From the NCBI GenBank assembly GCA_947478725.1, contig CANJWZ010000002.1, positions 62,001 to 126,000 on the forward strand: a stretch of DNA of 64,000 nucleotides. Direction: 5' to 3'. Each line of letters starts with the position of its first letter. Within the stretch, counting starts at the first letter, position 1. The notes beneath the pieces are model-generated. The model had not been told where the DNA came from. It saw only the letters and a program-made list of their open reading frames with translations, and did not search any database. The position numbers were made by a program, and so were the translations under genes. Shown one piece after another: positions 1-7,577 of this stretch. This stretch comes from Comamonadaceae bacterium. Lineage in GTDB: Bacteria; Pseudomonadota; Gammaproteobacteria; Burkholderiales; Burkholderiaceae_C.

Positions 1-579
1 CCATCAGTGCCTGCCAATAACTTGTCTGACTTCATCAAATATGTCAAGGTTAATCCTGGAAAGCTCAGCTATGCCAGCCAAGGCAATGGCTCCCTCTCGC
101 ACATCGGCACAGAGATGTTCAAACAGCAAACCAAAACCAGCATGGTTCATATTCCGTATCGCGGTTCAGGCCCTGCAGTTCAGGACGTCTTGGCTGGACA
201 GGTTCAGGTGTTCATCACAACGCCCCCTTCGGTGATGGGACATGTACAGGCTGGCAAGCTCAAAGCATTTGCGGTGGCAGGTAAAACACGCCACCCAGGG
301 CTGCCCACTGTACCAACCGCATCTGAGGCCGGCTTGAAGGGCTTTGAGCTCGAGGCGTGGGTCGGCATTTTTGCGCCTGCTGGCACACCGCAAGATGTTG
401 TGACCAAGCTGAGCGGTCAGATCAAGACGGCTTTGGATTTGCCTGAAACCAAGACACGCGCGGGCACCGCAGGCATTGAATTGCGATATCTGGTACCCGC
501 TGACCTTGATGCTTTGGTCAAAAGCGAGACAGATTTTTGGGCCAAAACCATCAAATCTTCAGGCATCACAGCTGACTAA
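1..579 (+). CDS. Bug/TctC-family periplasmic solute-binding protein, 5' partial
   Basis: The frame is open to the window edge, so this is the C-terminal ~192 residues of a longer protein (the family is usually about 320 residues). The order of short motifs fits the Bug (TctC-like) receptors of tripartite tricarboxylate transporters: GSLSHIGTEMF, a HIPYRGSGPA loop, a LPTVPTASEAG stretch, a FAPAGTP turn and the terminal W.KTIKSSGITAD. These proteins bind carboxylates or other small organic anions in the periplasm. The signal peptide lies outside the window. No TctA or TctB membrane subunit is present here; orphan Bug receptors are common in Burkholderiales. The substrate cannot be read from sequence. 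A remnant of a second Bug gene follows after 14 bases. Confidence 0.85.
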   Translation, partial: PSVPANNLSDFIKYVKVNPGKLSYASQGNGSLSHIGTEMFKQQTKTSMVHIPYRGSGPAVQDVLAGQVQVFITTPPSVMGHVQAGKLKAFAVAGKTRHPGLPTVPTASEAGLKGFELEAWVGIFAPAGTPQDVVTKLSGQIKTALDLPETKTRAGTAGIELRYLVPADLDALVKSETDFWAKTIKSSGITAD

Positions 580-593
580 TCAGGAGAATTTCA

Positions 594-785
594 ATCAAAA
601 CCATATCCCGGCGTTACCTGATTGTCGCGCCCTGCATGGCGGCTGGCGTTATGCGTGCCAGCCCCTGGGTACAGGCACAAACTTTTCCTGAGCTGCAGAT
701 AAATCTGATCGTGCCTTTGCCACCCGGGGGCACTTCCGACATTACGGCTCGGGTCATCAAGGCTGCTGGCATCAAGGCAGACTGA
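594..785 (+). pseudogene. Internally deleted Bug-family solute-binding gene remnant
   Basis: The 63-codon frame begins with a typical Bug signal region (KTISRRYLIVAP... to AQ.FPE) and the family N-terminal motif LIVPLPPGGTSDITARV. It then passes directly into IKAAGIKAD and a stop, which is the usual C-terminal end of Bug proteins (compare IKSSGITAD at the end of the preceding gene). About 250 middle codons are therefore missing and the junction is in frame. The expected start position carries ATC, 7 bases after an AGGAG ribosome-binding site, so the start codon also appears mutated. I read this as a dead gene left by an internal deletion. The two adjacent Bug genes were probably a tandem pair. 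Confidence 0.8.
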
Positions 786-802
786 TCTTTCTGGTAGACA
801 AA

Positions 803-1639
803 ATGCGTTCATTTTTAGAAGCCACGCCCCAAACCATCTCCACCGCAGTACCGCACCATGTACGTACGGCTACTGTGCGCAATGACCTGGTCGGCTGCGT
901 TCTGTCGGGGCGCAAGCGTTTGATCACTCCCTCAGGCGAAGTGCAGTTTGGATCAGGGCAAGTTTTTGTTCTCCCACGCTTGACGCAGTGGGACATGCTC
1001 AACGAGCCCAAGCCTGGCGGGAGATATGAGGCGAGATTGATCAACTTCTCACCCATGATGATCGAGCGGTTTTACGACCGATTTGGCCAGTTCACGGCGA
1101 CTGCACCTTTACAGGGCTGCGCCAGCTCGATAGCTGATGAGGAATTTAGCACCACGTTTAACCACGCTTTGGCGGCATTGCAAAGCGACGAATCGTCGCA
1201 CGCTATTCGTGAACATCGGGCGCTTGAGGTGTTGCTGTTGTTAGCCGAGCGCGGACTGGTCTTTTCAGCCACACGCGACTTGGCTTGGGCTGATCGCGTA
1301 CGCCGCCTGGTCAGTCAACGGCCACAAGCCAGTTGGGCTTTGTGTGATGTTGCCGATGCTTTTCACCTGAGCCCCAGTACCCTGCAACGCAGACTGGCGG
1401 AAGAGTCGGCATCGTTCAGCCAATGCGTTCGTGAAACCAGGCTTGAGACAGCCATGGCGTTGTTGCAGGATTCTGGTCTGCAAGTGTCGGAGGTTGCAGC
1501 GCGTTGCGGCTACGATTCTCATAGCCGTTTTTCAGCGGCGTTTCGTGAGCGATTCGGCTTCACACCCTCCTACCTTAGACCAGCAGCGGCAAGCAACACC
1601 CATCGCAACACGACTTGCGCTCCAGCGCACAGCATTTGA
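803..1639 (+). CDS. AraC-family transcriptional regulator
   Basis: 278-residue protein with a C-terminal AraC/XylS DNA-binding domain made of two helix-turn-helix units, about residues 165-260. The first is visible as LCDVADAFHLSPSTLQRRL and the second as VSEVAARCGYDSHSRFSAAFRERFG, followed by the family's FTPSYLR end. The N-terminal ~150 residues look like a cupin-type sensor arm (IT.SGEVQFGSGQVFVLPRLTQWDM). It lies directly after the Bug genes on the same strand and before a PEBP-like gene, so it may control one of these; this is inference. The ATG at 803 is the first in-frame start after the upstream stop. The effector is unknown. Confidence 0.88.
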   Translation: MRSFLEATPQTISTAVPHHVRTATVRNDLVGCVLSGRKRLITPSGEVQFGSGQVFVLPRLTQWDMLNEPKPGGRYEARLINFSPMMIERFYDRFGQFTATAPLQGCASSIADEEFSTTFNHALAALQSDESSHAIREHRALEVLLLLAERGLVFSATRDLAWADRVRRLVSQRPQASWALCDVADAFHLSPSTLQRRLAEESASFSQCVRETRLETAMALLQDSGLQVSEVAARCGYDSHSRFSAAFRERFGFTPSYLRPAAASNTHRNTTCAPAHSI

Positions 1640-1709
1640 AGCCCTCGGCACAGCGGCTTACTGTTCGGCGACGCATCATACAGATTCCCTCATTTTTAAA
1701 GGAATCGAT

Positions 1710-2270
1710 ATGAAACACACACTACTTGCAGCGGCACTGATCAGCGCCTTTACTCTCGTACATGCGGCTGGTTTCCAGCTCAGCAGTCCCGACATCAAGG
1801 CGGGCGGCACGATCGACAAAAAGTTTGAATTCAACAGCTTTGGCTGCGCCGGCGAGAACAAGTCACCCGCACTGAAATGGAGTGGCGCGCCTGCTGGCAC
1901 AAAAGCCTTTGCGGTCACGGTGTACGACCCAGACGCGCCGACGGGCTCAGGGTGGTGGCACTGGTCCGTCATCAACCTGCCAGCAGATGTGACCGAGCTC
2001 AAACCGGACGCAGGCGCTGTGGGCGGCGCCAATCTGCCCAAAGGCGCCAGCCATGTACGCATTGACTACGGCGTTGCTGGCTGGGGCGGGACTTGCCCAC
2101 CGCAGGGCGACAAGCCGCACCGCTACATTTTCACAGTGCATGCACTCAAGACCGATAAATTAGAGATTCCCGCCGATGCAACCGCAGCGCTGGCCGGCTA
2201 CATGATCAATGCCAATGCTTTGGGCAAAGCCAGCTTCACGGCCAATTACGGCCGCCCAAAAGCAAAGTAA
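1710..2270 (+). CDS. YbhB/YbcL-family (PEBP/Raf kinase inhibitor-like) exported protein
   Basis: 186 residues beginning with a cleavable signal peptide (MKHTLLAAALISAFTLVHA) and continuing with a PEBP-fold domain. Family motifs visible are SPALKWSGAPAGTKAF, the ligand-pocket YDPDAP, WWHWSVINLP, and GTCPPQGDKPHRYIFTVHAL near residues 125-145. Bacterial members bind small anionic groups; their physiological role is poorly defined, so only the fold is called. The start chosen is the ATG at 1710, preceded by AAAGGA; the longer open frame upstream overlaps the AraC gene and lacks a signal peptide. A weak terminator-like hairpin follows at 2354. Confidence 0.88.
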   Translation: MKHTLLAAALISAFTLVHAAGFQLSSPDIKAGGTIDKKFEFNSFGCAGENKSPALKWSGAPAGTKAFAVTVYDPDAPTGSGWWHWSVINLPADVTELKPDAGAVGGANLPKGASHVRIDYGVAGWGGTCPPQGDKPHRYIFTVHALKTDKLEIPADATAALAGYMINANALGKASFTANYGRPKAK

Positions 2271-2353
2271 GCCGCTTTGGTCGTGCTGACCGTGCAGCCT
2301 GCGCCACAGCGCACGGCATTTGATGCATCGGGGCTAACGCGGCCCTGTAGCGA

Positions 2354-2375
2354 AGCGCAACATATTTGTGCTTTT
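2354..2375 (+). terminator. Possible intrinsic terminator after the PEBP-like gene
   Basis: A 7-bp stem AGCGCAA/TTGTGCT with one G-T pair and a 5-base loop is followed by TTT. It lies 84 bases after the stop. The stem is short, so the call is tentative. A second palindrome, GTTGTG-TGCTG-CACAAC, lies at 2390-2406 without a T-run. I see nothing else in the 2271-2472 gap. Confidence 0.35.
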
Positions 2376-2472
2376 AGTCGGTGTGGGGTGTTGTGTGCTG
2401 CACAACCTCACCGCCAAATAGGCAACTTGCTTTTGAACACCTGAAGTCTTTCATATTTATTTGGGATTAATC

Positions 2473-2889
2473 ATGTCGAAATCAACTTTCATGCGCTTGC
2501 TTACCGCGGCTGTCGTTCTTGGCCTTGGGGCGTCGACGGCCGCAATCGCCCAAAACAATTACGACTTGCAATCCCGCAAGGAAATCAGGCGGACGGATTT
2601 GGCCGGTGCTCCGGGAATGGAGGTGATCGTCTCGACGATTGAAATGAAGCCAGGCGATGTTGCACCGTTGCATCACCATGACGGTATCGAGGTGGCGTAC
2701 ATATTCGAAGGGGCGATGATCCGGCGAGACGACGGCGAAATAGCGACCTTGCAGACCGGCACAAGCATCATGAATCTTCGCGGTGTCAAGCATGCCGGCT
2801 TCACGAATGTGGACACCAAGACACTGAAGTTCTTCAATGTCTTGATCGTTGAGAAGAACAAACCGCTCTTTATCTTTCCACCGAAATAG
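2473..2889 (+). CDS. Exported small cupin-domain protein
   Basis: 138 residues: an N-terminal signal peptide ending near STAAIAQ, then a single cupin barrel. Cupin motif 1 is visible as GDVAPLHHHDGIEVAYIFEG (metal-ligand pattern H.HH...E) and motif 2 as GTSIMNLRGVKHAGFTN, with a His at the expected fourth-ligand position. The ATG at 2473 is preferred over an in-frame TTG 12 bases upstream because it starts the signal sequence directly. Exported single-domain cupins of this type are often annotated only by fold, and I assign no reaction. The gene stands alone; the next complete gene is 700 bases away. Confidence 0.8.
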   Translation: MSKSTFMRLLTAAVVLGLGASTAAIAQNNYDLQSRKEIRRTDLAGAPGMEVIVSTIEMKPGDVAPLHHHDGIEVAYIFEGAMIRRDDGEIATLQTGTSIMNLRGVKHAGFTNVDTKTLKFFNVLIVEKNKPLFIFPPK

Positions 2890-2909
2890 CGATCAGGTAT
2901 TGATCGACA

Positions 2910-2936
2910 AAGTGGGCTGGCGTTTTGAGCCCACTT
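2910..2936. terminator. Perfect 9-bp inverted repeat after the cupin gene
   Basis: AAGTGGGCT, a 9-base loop and AGCCCACTT form a strong hairpin 21 bases after the cupin stop. It lacks a T-run on either strand, so it may be a transcript-stabilising hairpin rather than an intrinsic terminator. Confidence 0.45.
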
Positions 2937-2987
2937 CCGCTGTCAGGTGCACAGGCAACCTCGTGGTCAGGCAGCGCCTTGAAAGAC

Positions 2988-3017
2988 TGAGCTTGTCGAA
3001 ATCCTCCGACAAGCTCA
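2988..3017. repeat. REP-like palindrome
   Basis: TGAGCTTGTCG and CGACAAGCTCA form an 11-bp perfect inverted repeat around an 8-base loop, followed by AGGCGAACGGTTC. The CGACAAGCTCA.GGCGAACGG string is one I recall as a common intergenic palindromic repeat in many proteobacterial genomes. Only one copy was seen in this window. Confidence 0.6.
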
Positions 3018-3076
3018 AGGCGAACGGTTCATAGTTCACAAGACCGGATCAATAACTTCAAGTTGAATTCATCATC

Positions 3077-3119
3077 ACTTTTTATAGTAGCTTGCGCCCA
3101 TATTCATTGGACTCCAGCC
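3077..3119 (+). repeat. Dispersed GCTACT/TAGCTGCTTGC element, copy A
   Basis: Contains TTTTTATAGTAGCTTGCGCCCATATTCATTGG in pieces that match the family consensus (TATAG..GCTTGCGCC, then CATATTCATTGG, then a GG-CT end). It lies between the REP-like palindrome and the broken hydrolase gene. The 5' GCTACT part is degenerate. Confidence 0.65.
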
Positions 3120-3129
3120 GTGTTCATTC

Positions 3130-3524
3130 CTACTTCATCACGCCCTGCTTGACCAGCCATTGCTGAATCAACCCCGCCACCTGATCAGAATTTTGGTCCA
3201 TCATCATGTGTGAGTTACCAATCACACCCGCTTCTGGCAGCAGCAGCTTGTCGGCCACACCGCCTGCCTGGGCTAAATTTTCACGAAACTTGTCTTGCTT
3301 GGCGGTGATGCCGACCCAAAACGGGTGCTTGCCCAGGTTATCACCCCATACCCACAGCATGGGTAGGCCTTTGATTTTTGAAAAATCTGTTTTGTCCGTG
3401 TCGGGCAAGCCGGGTGTTTAACCGCGGCGATGGCCTTGACTTTGTCCGGGTACTACAGCGCCGAGTTAAAGGCAAAGTTGCCGCCCTGACTGTGTACCAA
3501 AATCACGCAAGGGCGGGCTTTTTT
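3130..3524 (-). pseudogene. Broken alpha/beta-hydrolase gene fragment
   Basis: Reading the minus strand from 3524, the sequence gives RPCVILVHSQGGNFAFNSAL, a textbook alpha/beta-hydrolase nucleophile elbow (G/H-S-Q-G-G), then an in-frame TAG, then YPDKVKAIAAV. After a one-base frame change it continues as GLPDTDKTDFSKIKGLPMLWV, WGDNLG and ends VIGNSHMMMDQNSDQVAGLIQQWL, where NSHMMM is probably the region of the catalytic His. The N-terminal half is missing. A stop, a frameshift and a truncation together make this a dead gene. The VapBC module begins about 70 bases beyond the lost 5' end and may mark the insertion that removed it. Confidence 0.8.
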
Positions 3525-3554
3525 ATGCCCTGAATTCGGTTATTCGAGGCACAT

Positions 3555-3566
3555 GATTTATAATAA
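3555..3566 (+). promoter_or_regulatory. Possible -10 region of the vapBC promoter
   Basis: A TATAAT hexamer lies within an AT-rich stretch about 30 bases upstream of the vapB ATG. No convincing -35 box was found at the standard distance. VapBC operons usually self-repress at a palindrome here, but I could not define the operator. Confidence 0.3.
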
Positions 3567-3592
3567 TTTTTGCACATAAAAATGGAACAATC

Positions 3593-3808
3593 ATGCGCAC
3601 ACACATTGAACTCGATGGCGATGTCATGGACCAGGTGATGGACTTGGGCCAATTCACCAGCAAAAAAGCGGCTGTGAACACAGCACTGGCTGAATTGGCG
3701 CAGTCGCTTAAACGCAAACAATTGCTGGCACTGCGTGGCAAGGTGGCCTGGCAAGGCAATTTGGATGAACTGCGCAGCCCACGCCTTAGCAATTCAACTT
3801 CCAAATGA
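3593..3808 (+). CDS. vapB: VapB-type antitoxin
   Basis: 71 residues. The N-terminus MRTHIELDGDVMDQVMDLGQ, then TSKKAAVNTALAELAQ, is the ribbon-helix-helix/VapB pattern (TTIELD.. and T.REAV..AL..). The C-terminal tail LLALRGKVAWQGNLDELR is the conserved toxin-binding segment of VapB partners of PIN toxins. It should bind DNA as a dimer and neutralise VapC. The stop overlaps the vapC start as ATGA, so the two are translationally coupled. Confidence 0.88.
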   Translation: MRTHIELDGDVMDQVMDLGQFTSKKAAVNTALAELAQSLKRKQLLALRGKVAWQGNLDELRSPRLSNSTSK

Positions 3809-4203
3809 TTGTTGACACCTCGGTCTGGATTGATTTTTTCAACGGCCAGCCTTCCAGCCAAGCACAGCGACTGAGCCGCGCGATTGAAGACAACGAACCG
3901 ATCGGCCTGCCCGGCCTGGTGCTGACAGAAATATTGCTGGGTTTGAAAAACGACGCGCAGGCCAAGCGCATCGCACAACTGCTGGAGGCATTTAGCGATG
4001 TGCCTGAGCCAAGTCGTAGCGACCACATCGCAGCCGCTGCGCTGTACCGCGCGTGCAGAGCCAAAGGCTTGACCATTCGCTCAACCATCGACTGCGTGAT
4101 CGCCCAGCTTTGCCTGCGCGACGGCCAAGCACTGCTGGCCAAAGACAGGGACTTTGATCGAATCGCTGAAAAGACTGGCTTGAAGTTGGTGCTGATCGAG
4201 TAG
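3805..4203 (+). CDS. vapC: VapC PIN-domain ribonuclease toxin
   Basis: 132 residues, a complete PIN domain. The acidic metal-binding residues are present: Asp4 in MIVDTSVWIDFF, Glu42 in LVLTEILLG, Asp96 in RSTIDCVIA, and Asp114/Asp116 in LLAKDRDFD. VapC toxins are Mg-dependent endoribonucleases, usually cutting tRNA or rRNA; the target here cannot be read. Since no catalytic residue is lost, the module is probably active. It sits between a decayed hydrolase gene and a dispersed repeat copy, which fits a mobile accessory module. Confidence 0.9.
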   Translation: MIVDTSVWIDFFNGQPSSQAQRLSRAIEDNEPIGLPGLVLTEILLGLKNDAQAKRIAQLLEAFSDVPEPSRSDHIAAAALYRACRAKGLTIRSTIDCVIAQLCLRDGQALLAKDRDFDRIAEKTGLKLVLIE

Positions 4204-4216
4204 CAAGCGCCATCAT

Positions 4217-4288
4217 AATTACTATTATTTTAATAGCTGCCTGAGCATGTCTATATTGGTCTAGAGGCCTAAAATACTCAAAAAATTG
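4217..4288 (+). repeat. Dispersed element, copy B (near-full length)
   Basis: Begins ATTACTATTATTTTAATAGC, then TGCCTGAGCATGTC, TATATTGGTCTAGAGGCC and TAAAATACTC. This is one of the best full-length copies, running from the GCTACT-like 5' part through the TTGGTCTAGAGGCC part to an AAAA tail. It begins 13 bases after the vapC stop. Confidence 0.8.
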
Positions 4289-4423
4289 GTCTGTTTTAGC
4301 TCAAAAATCTCAGATCTTAGCCCTCCTCCTCAAAACCAGGCGTTTTGGGCAAGCCCACCATCTCCAAACGCGATGGCTGGATAGATTTGTTTATTGCAAA
4401 ATGTCAGATCGTCGTCGTTCACG

Positions 4424-5368
4424 ATGCATTTAACGCAATCCATGATCCCCAAAAGCTCAGAACGCAACTTTGCCCGACGCATCGACCTGACCTCGCTTCA
4501 GCTCTTTGTAGCGGTGTGCGAGTTGGGCAGCATTGGCAAGGCTGCCGAGCGGGAATTTATTGCCGCGTCAGCGGTCAGCAAGCGGCTGAGCGACCTGGAG
4601 GCGACTTTGGGTACGGCCCTGCTCTATCGCCACACGCGTGGTGTGGGCCTCACACCCGCAGGCGAAAGTCTGTTGCACCATGCGCGCTCAGTACTGTTCA
4701 GCCTGGAGAAAATGCAGGGCGAACTGAGCGAGTACGCCGACGGTGTGCGCGGCCATGTGCGTGTGCACGCCAACATTTCGGCGATAGTCCAGTTTTTGCC
4801 GGAAGACCTGGGCGCGTTCATCCGCACCCACCCAGAAGTCAAAATTGACCTGGAAGAGCACCTGAGCACCGAAATCGTCAGGGCCGTGGCGGAGGGTGCG
4901 GCGGATCTGGGCATTTGCAACGTCGCTGACGGCGTGGGCGAGCTGCAAAGTTTGCCTTACCGTACCGACAAGCTGGTACTGATTGTGCCCAGAGGCCATG
5001 CGTTATGTGGGCAAGCTGCTATTTATTTTGAATCATCGCTAGACTACGACCAGGTTGGCCTGCACACCAACAGCTCGATTTATATCGCTATGCAGCAGGC
5101 GGCAGCCGCCGTTGGGCGTACGATCAAACTGCGTATTCACGTGACCAGCCTGGACGCCGTTTGCCGGATGATTCACAACGGCCTGGGTGTGGGCGTGATG
5201 CCGCAACGTGCCTTTGAGCTGATGAATGGCGTGGGCGAGCTGGCGTCGATTGAACTGCTCGACGACTGGGCATTGAGGCACATCCATCTGGTGGCGCGGG
5301 ACTTTTCAACCCTGCCGGTCACGGCGCGACTTCTGGTTGAGCACCTGACCGCAGACCAAGACACTTAA
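4424..5368 (+). CDS. LysR-family transcriptional regulator
   Basis: About 314 residues. An N-terminal winged helix-turn-helix (LTSLQLFVAVCELGSIGKAA, then IAASAVSKRLSDLEATLG and LLYRHTRGVGLTPAGE) is followed by a periplasmic-binding-protein-like effector domain. It reads into leuC, 25 bases downstream on the same strand, so it could regulate leucine genes, but it could equally have another target. The start is uncertain: ATG at 4424 or 4442 are both possible and neither has a clear ribosome-binding site. A long overlapping frame in the same region is a shadow. Residues about 188-206 (QAAIYFESSL) are encoded by a copy of the dispersed element. Confidence 0.85.
   Translation: MHLTQSMIPKSSERNFARRIDLTSLQLFVAVCELGSIGKAAEREFIAASAVSKRLSDLEATLGTALLYRHTRGVGLTPAGESLLHHARSVLFSLEKMQGELSEYADGVRGHVRVHANISAIVQFLPEDLGAFIRTHPEVKIDLEEHLSTEIVRAVAEGAADLGICNVADGVGELQSLPYRTDKLVLIVPRGHALCGQAAIYFESSLDYDQVGLHTNSSIYIAMQQAAAAVGRTIKLRIHVTSLDAVCRMIHNGLGVGVMPQRAFELMNGVGELASIELLDDWALRHIHLVARDFSTLPVTARLLVEHLTADQDT
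4987..5042 (-). repeat. Dispersed element, copy Q, inside the LysR gene
   Basis: On the minus strand it reads ATAGCAGCTTGCCCACATAA, then CGCATGGCCTCTGGGC, a degenerate match to the consensus ATAGCTGCTTGCGCCCATAT...ATGG.CT..GG. The gene stays open and the element gives QAAIYFESSL, in the same phase as the hemD copy (QAAVY). Confidence 0.45.
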
Positions 5369-5393
5369 AATCAGACATTCTTGAAAGAAAAAA

Positions 5394-6815
5394 ATGGCAA
5401 AAACACTCTACGACAAAATCTGGGACGAGCACGTCATCCACACCGAGGAAGACGGCACCTCCATCCTTTATATTGACCGCCACCTGGTGCATGAAGTCAC
5501 CAGCCCCCAAGCCTTCGAAGGCCTGCGTGAAGCCAAACGCAAAGTCTGGCGCATCAGCTCGATTGTGGCGACGGCCGACCACAACACCCCGACCACCGGA
5601 TGGGAGCTGGGCTACGACGGCATCACCGACCTGGTGAGCAAAGAGCAGATCACCACACTCGACGCAAACATCAAAGAGCACGGCGCTGCGGCGTTCTTCC
5701 CCTTCCTGTCAAAACGCCAGGGTATCGTGCATGTGATAGGCCCTGAAAACGGCGCGACGCTGCCAGGCATGACGGTGGTTTGCGGCGACTCGCACACGTC
5801 AACCCACGGCGCATTTGGCGCACTGGCTCACGGCATTGGCACCAGCGAGGTCGAGCACGTGCTGGCCACCAACACGCTGCTGACCAAAAAAGCCAAAAAC
5901 CTGCTCGTCAAGGTCGAAGGCACGCTGCCAAAAGGTTGCACTGGCAAAGACATCGTGCTGGCCATCATTGGCAAAATTGGCACAGCGGGCGGCACCGGCT
6001 ACACGATTGAGTTTGCGGGCGCTGCCATTCGGGCCCTCAGCATGGAAGGCCGCATGACGGTCTGCAACATGGCGATTGAAGCGGGTGCACGCGCTGGCTT
6101 GGTGGCAGTGGACCAAAAAACACTGGATTACTGCAAAGGCCGCTTGTTGTCACCCACGGGGGTGGAATGGGACCTGGCGGTGCGCTACTGGTCAACCCTG
6201 CAGTCAGATGCCAACGCGGTGTTTGACAAAGTGGTTGAGCTGGACGCCAGCCAAATCTTGCCACAGGTGACCTGGGGCACCTCGCCAGAGATGGTGCTGT
6301 CCATCAACGACATCGTGCCCGACCCCGACAAGGAAAAAGACGCCAACAAGCGCGATGCGATTGAGCGCGCACTGAAGTACATGAACCTACAGCCAGGCAA
6401 GGCCCTGAATGATTTGTACGTGGACAAGGTCTTCATCGGCAGCTGCACCAACAGCCGGATTGAAGACATGCGCGAAGCCGCCGCTGTGGTGAAAAAGATT
6501 GGCCAAAAGGTCGCCAAAAACATCAAGCTGGCGCTCGTCGTACCGGGCTCAGGCCTGGTCAAAGAGCAGGCCGAGCGCGAAGGCCTGGACGTGATCTTCA
6601 AAGCCGCAGGCTTTGAGTGGCGCGAACCTGGCTGCAGCATGTGCCTGGCCATGAACGCCGACAAGCTGGAGCCTGGCGAGCGCTGTGCATCCACCAGCAA
6701 CCGCAACTTTGAAGGCCGGCAGGGCGCCGGTGGGAGAACCCATCTGGTCAGCCCGGCGATGGCGGCGGCGGCGGCCGTGCACGGCCACTTTGTTGATGTG
6801 CGCAGATTCGTTTAA
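5394..6815 (+). CDS. leuC: 3-isopropylmalate dehydratase, large subunit
   Basis: 473 residues, the normal length for LeuC. It is an aconitase-family [4Fe-4S] hydro-lyase that isomerises 2- to 3-isopropylmalate with LeuD in leucine synthesis. The three cluster cysteines are visible in [14 protein letters not shown] and [13 protein letters not shown]; also [14 protein letters not shown] and the terminal [22 protein letters not shown]. The gene is followed by leuD after 9 bases, then leuB, so the three form a leuCDB unit. LeuA is not in the window. Confidence 0.97.
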   Translation: MAKTLYDKIWDEHVIHTEEDGTSILYIDRHLVHEVTSPQAFEGLREAKRKVWRISSIVATADHNTPTTGWELGYDGITDLVSKEQITTLDANIKEHGAAAFFPFLSKRQGIVHVIGPENGATLPGMTVVCGDSHTSTHGAFGALAHGIGTSEVEHVLATNTLLTKKAKNLLVKVEGTLPKGCTGKDIVLAIIGKIGTAGGTGYTIEFAGAAIRALSMEGRMTVCNMAIEAGARAGLVAVDQKTLDYCKGRLLSPTGVEWDLAVRYWSTLQSDANAVFDKVVELDASQILPQVTWGTSPEMVLSINDIVPDPDKEKDANKRDAIERALKYMNLQPGKALNDLYVDKVFIGSCTNSRIEDMREAAAVVKKIGQKVAKNIKLALVVPGSGLVKEQAEREGLDVIFKAAGFEWREPGCSMCLAMNADKLEPGERCASTSNRNFEGRQGAGGRTHLVSPAMAAAAAVHGHFVDVRRFV

Positions 6816-6824
6816 GAGATCATC

Positions 6825-7475
6825 ATGCAAAAATTCACTCTCCACACTGGCTTGGTTGCTCCCATGGACCGCGAGAACGTCGACACCGACGCGATCATTC
6901 CGAAGCAGTTTTTAAAGTCGATCCGCAAAACCGGTTTTGGCCCCAACCTGTTTGATGCCTGGCGCTACCTGGACCCAGGCGAGCCCGGCCAGGACCCGGC
7001 AAGTCGCAAGCCCAACCCTGACTTTGTGCTGAACCAGTCTAGGTACAAAGGCGCATCGGTGCTGCTGGCGCGTAAAAATTTTGGCTGCGGCTCGTCGCGT
7101 GAACACGCACCCTGGGCGCTCGACCAATACGGCTTTCGCGCCATCATTGCGCCCAGCTATGCCGACATCTTTTTCAACAACAGTTTTAAAAATGGCCTGC
7201 TGCCCATCGTGCTGCCCGAGGCGCAAGTAGCGGCTTTGTTCGCGGAGGCGCTGGCCTTCCCCGGCTACAAGCTGACGATTGACCTGGCGCGCCAGATGAT
7301 TGTGAAACCTCAGGGTGAAGAGATTCCTTTCAACGTTGAAGAGTTTCGCAAATACTGCCTGATCAATGGGCTGGACGACATTGGCTTGACCCTGTTGCAC
7401 AGTGACAAAATCAGGTCCTTCGAGGCCGAGCGCTTGGCGACCAAACCGTGGCTGAACCACACGATTGCAGCCTGA
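6825..7475 (+). CDS. leuD: 3-isopropylmalate dehydratase, small subunit
   Basis: 216 residues, swivel-domain subunit of isopropylmalate isomerase. It starts [20 protein letters not shown] and has the substrate-binding loop [15 protein letters not shown], both diagnostic of LeuD. It lies 9 bases after leuC, so the two are cotranscribed. About 100 bases separate it from leuB, and most of that gap is filled by copy C of the dispersed element. Confidence 0.97.
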   Translation: MQKFTLHTGLVAPMDRENVDTDAIIPKQFLKSIRKTGFGPNLFDAWRYLDPGEPGQDPASRKPNPDFVLNQSRYKGASVLLARKNFGCGSSREHAPWALDQYGFRAIIAPSYADIFFNNSFKNGLLPIVLPEAQVAALFAEALAFPGYKLTIDLARQMIVKPQGEEIPFNVEEFRKYCLINGLDDIGLTLLHSDKIRSFEAERLATKPWLNHTIAA

Positions 7476-7504
7476 TTCGTCTGTTTCTCAACCCTTTTAC
7501 CTGC

Positions 7505-7568
7505 AAAACAATAGCACTCTAACCCAATATATTCATGGGTTAGCAGCTATAAAAATAATAGTAAAGAT
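7505..7568 (-). repeat. Dispersed element, copy C, in the leuD-leuB gap
   Basis: On the minus strand it reads TTACTATTATTTTTATAGCT, then GCTAACCCATGAATATATTG and GGTTAGAGTGCTATTG. The CCCA...TGGG-type stem is preserved as TAACCCA/TGGGTTA. It ends about 10 bases before the leuB ATG and so occupies the place of the leuB ribosome-binding region. Confidence 0.75.
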
Positions 7569-7577
7569 ATTGACCTC

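Noticed and set aside
2297-2406. Possible integron attC site around the cupin and PEBP genes
   Set aside because: GGCTAACGC and a GTTGTG palindrome are present, but the paired R'/R'' core sites (GTTRRRY/RYYYAAC) in the right spacing are not, and no integrase is seen.
4345-4848. 167-codon plus-strand frame overlapping the LysR gene
   Set aside because: The product is Arg/Cys-rich without motifs, while the LysR frame has a clear helix-turn-helix and effector domain.
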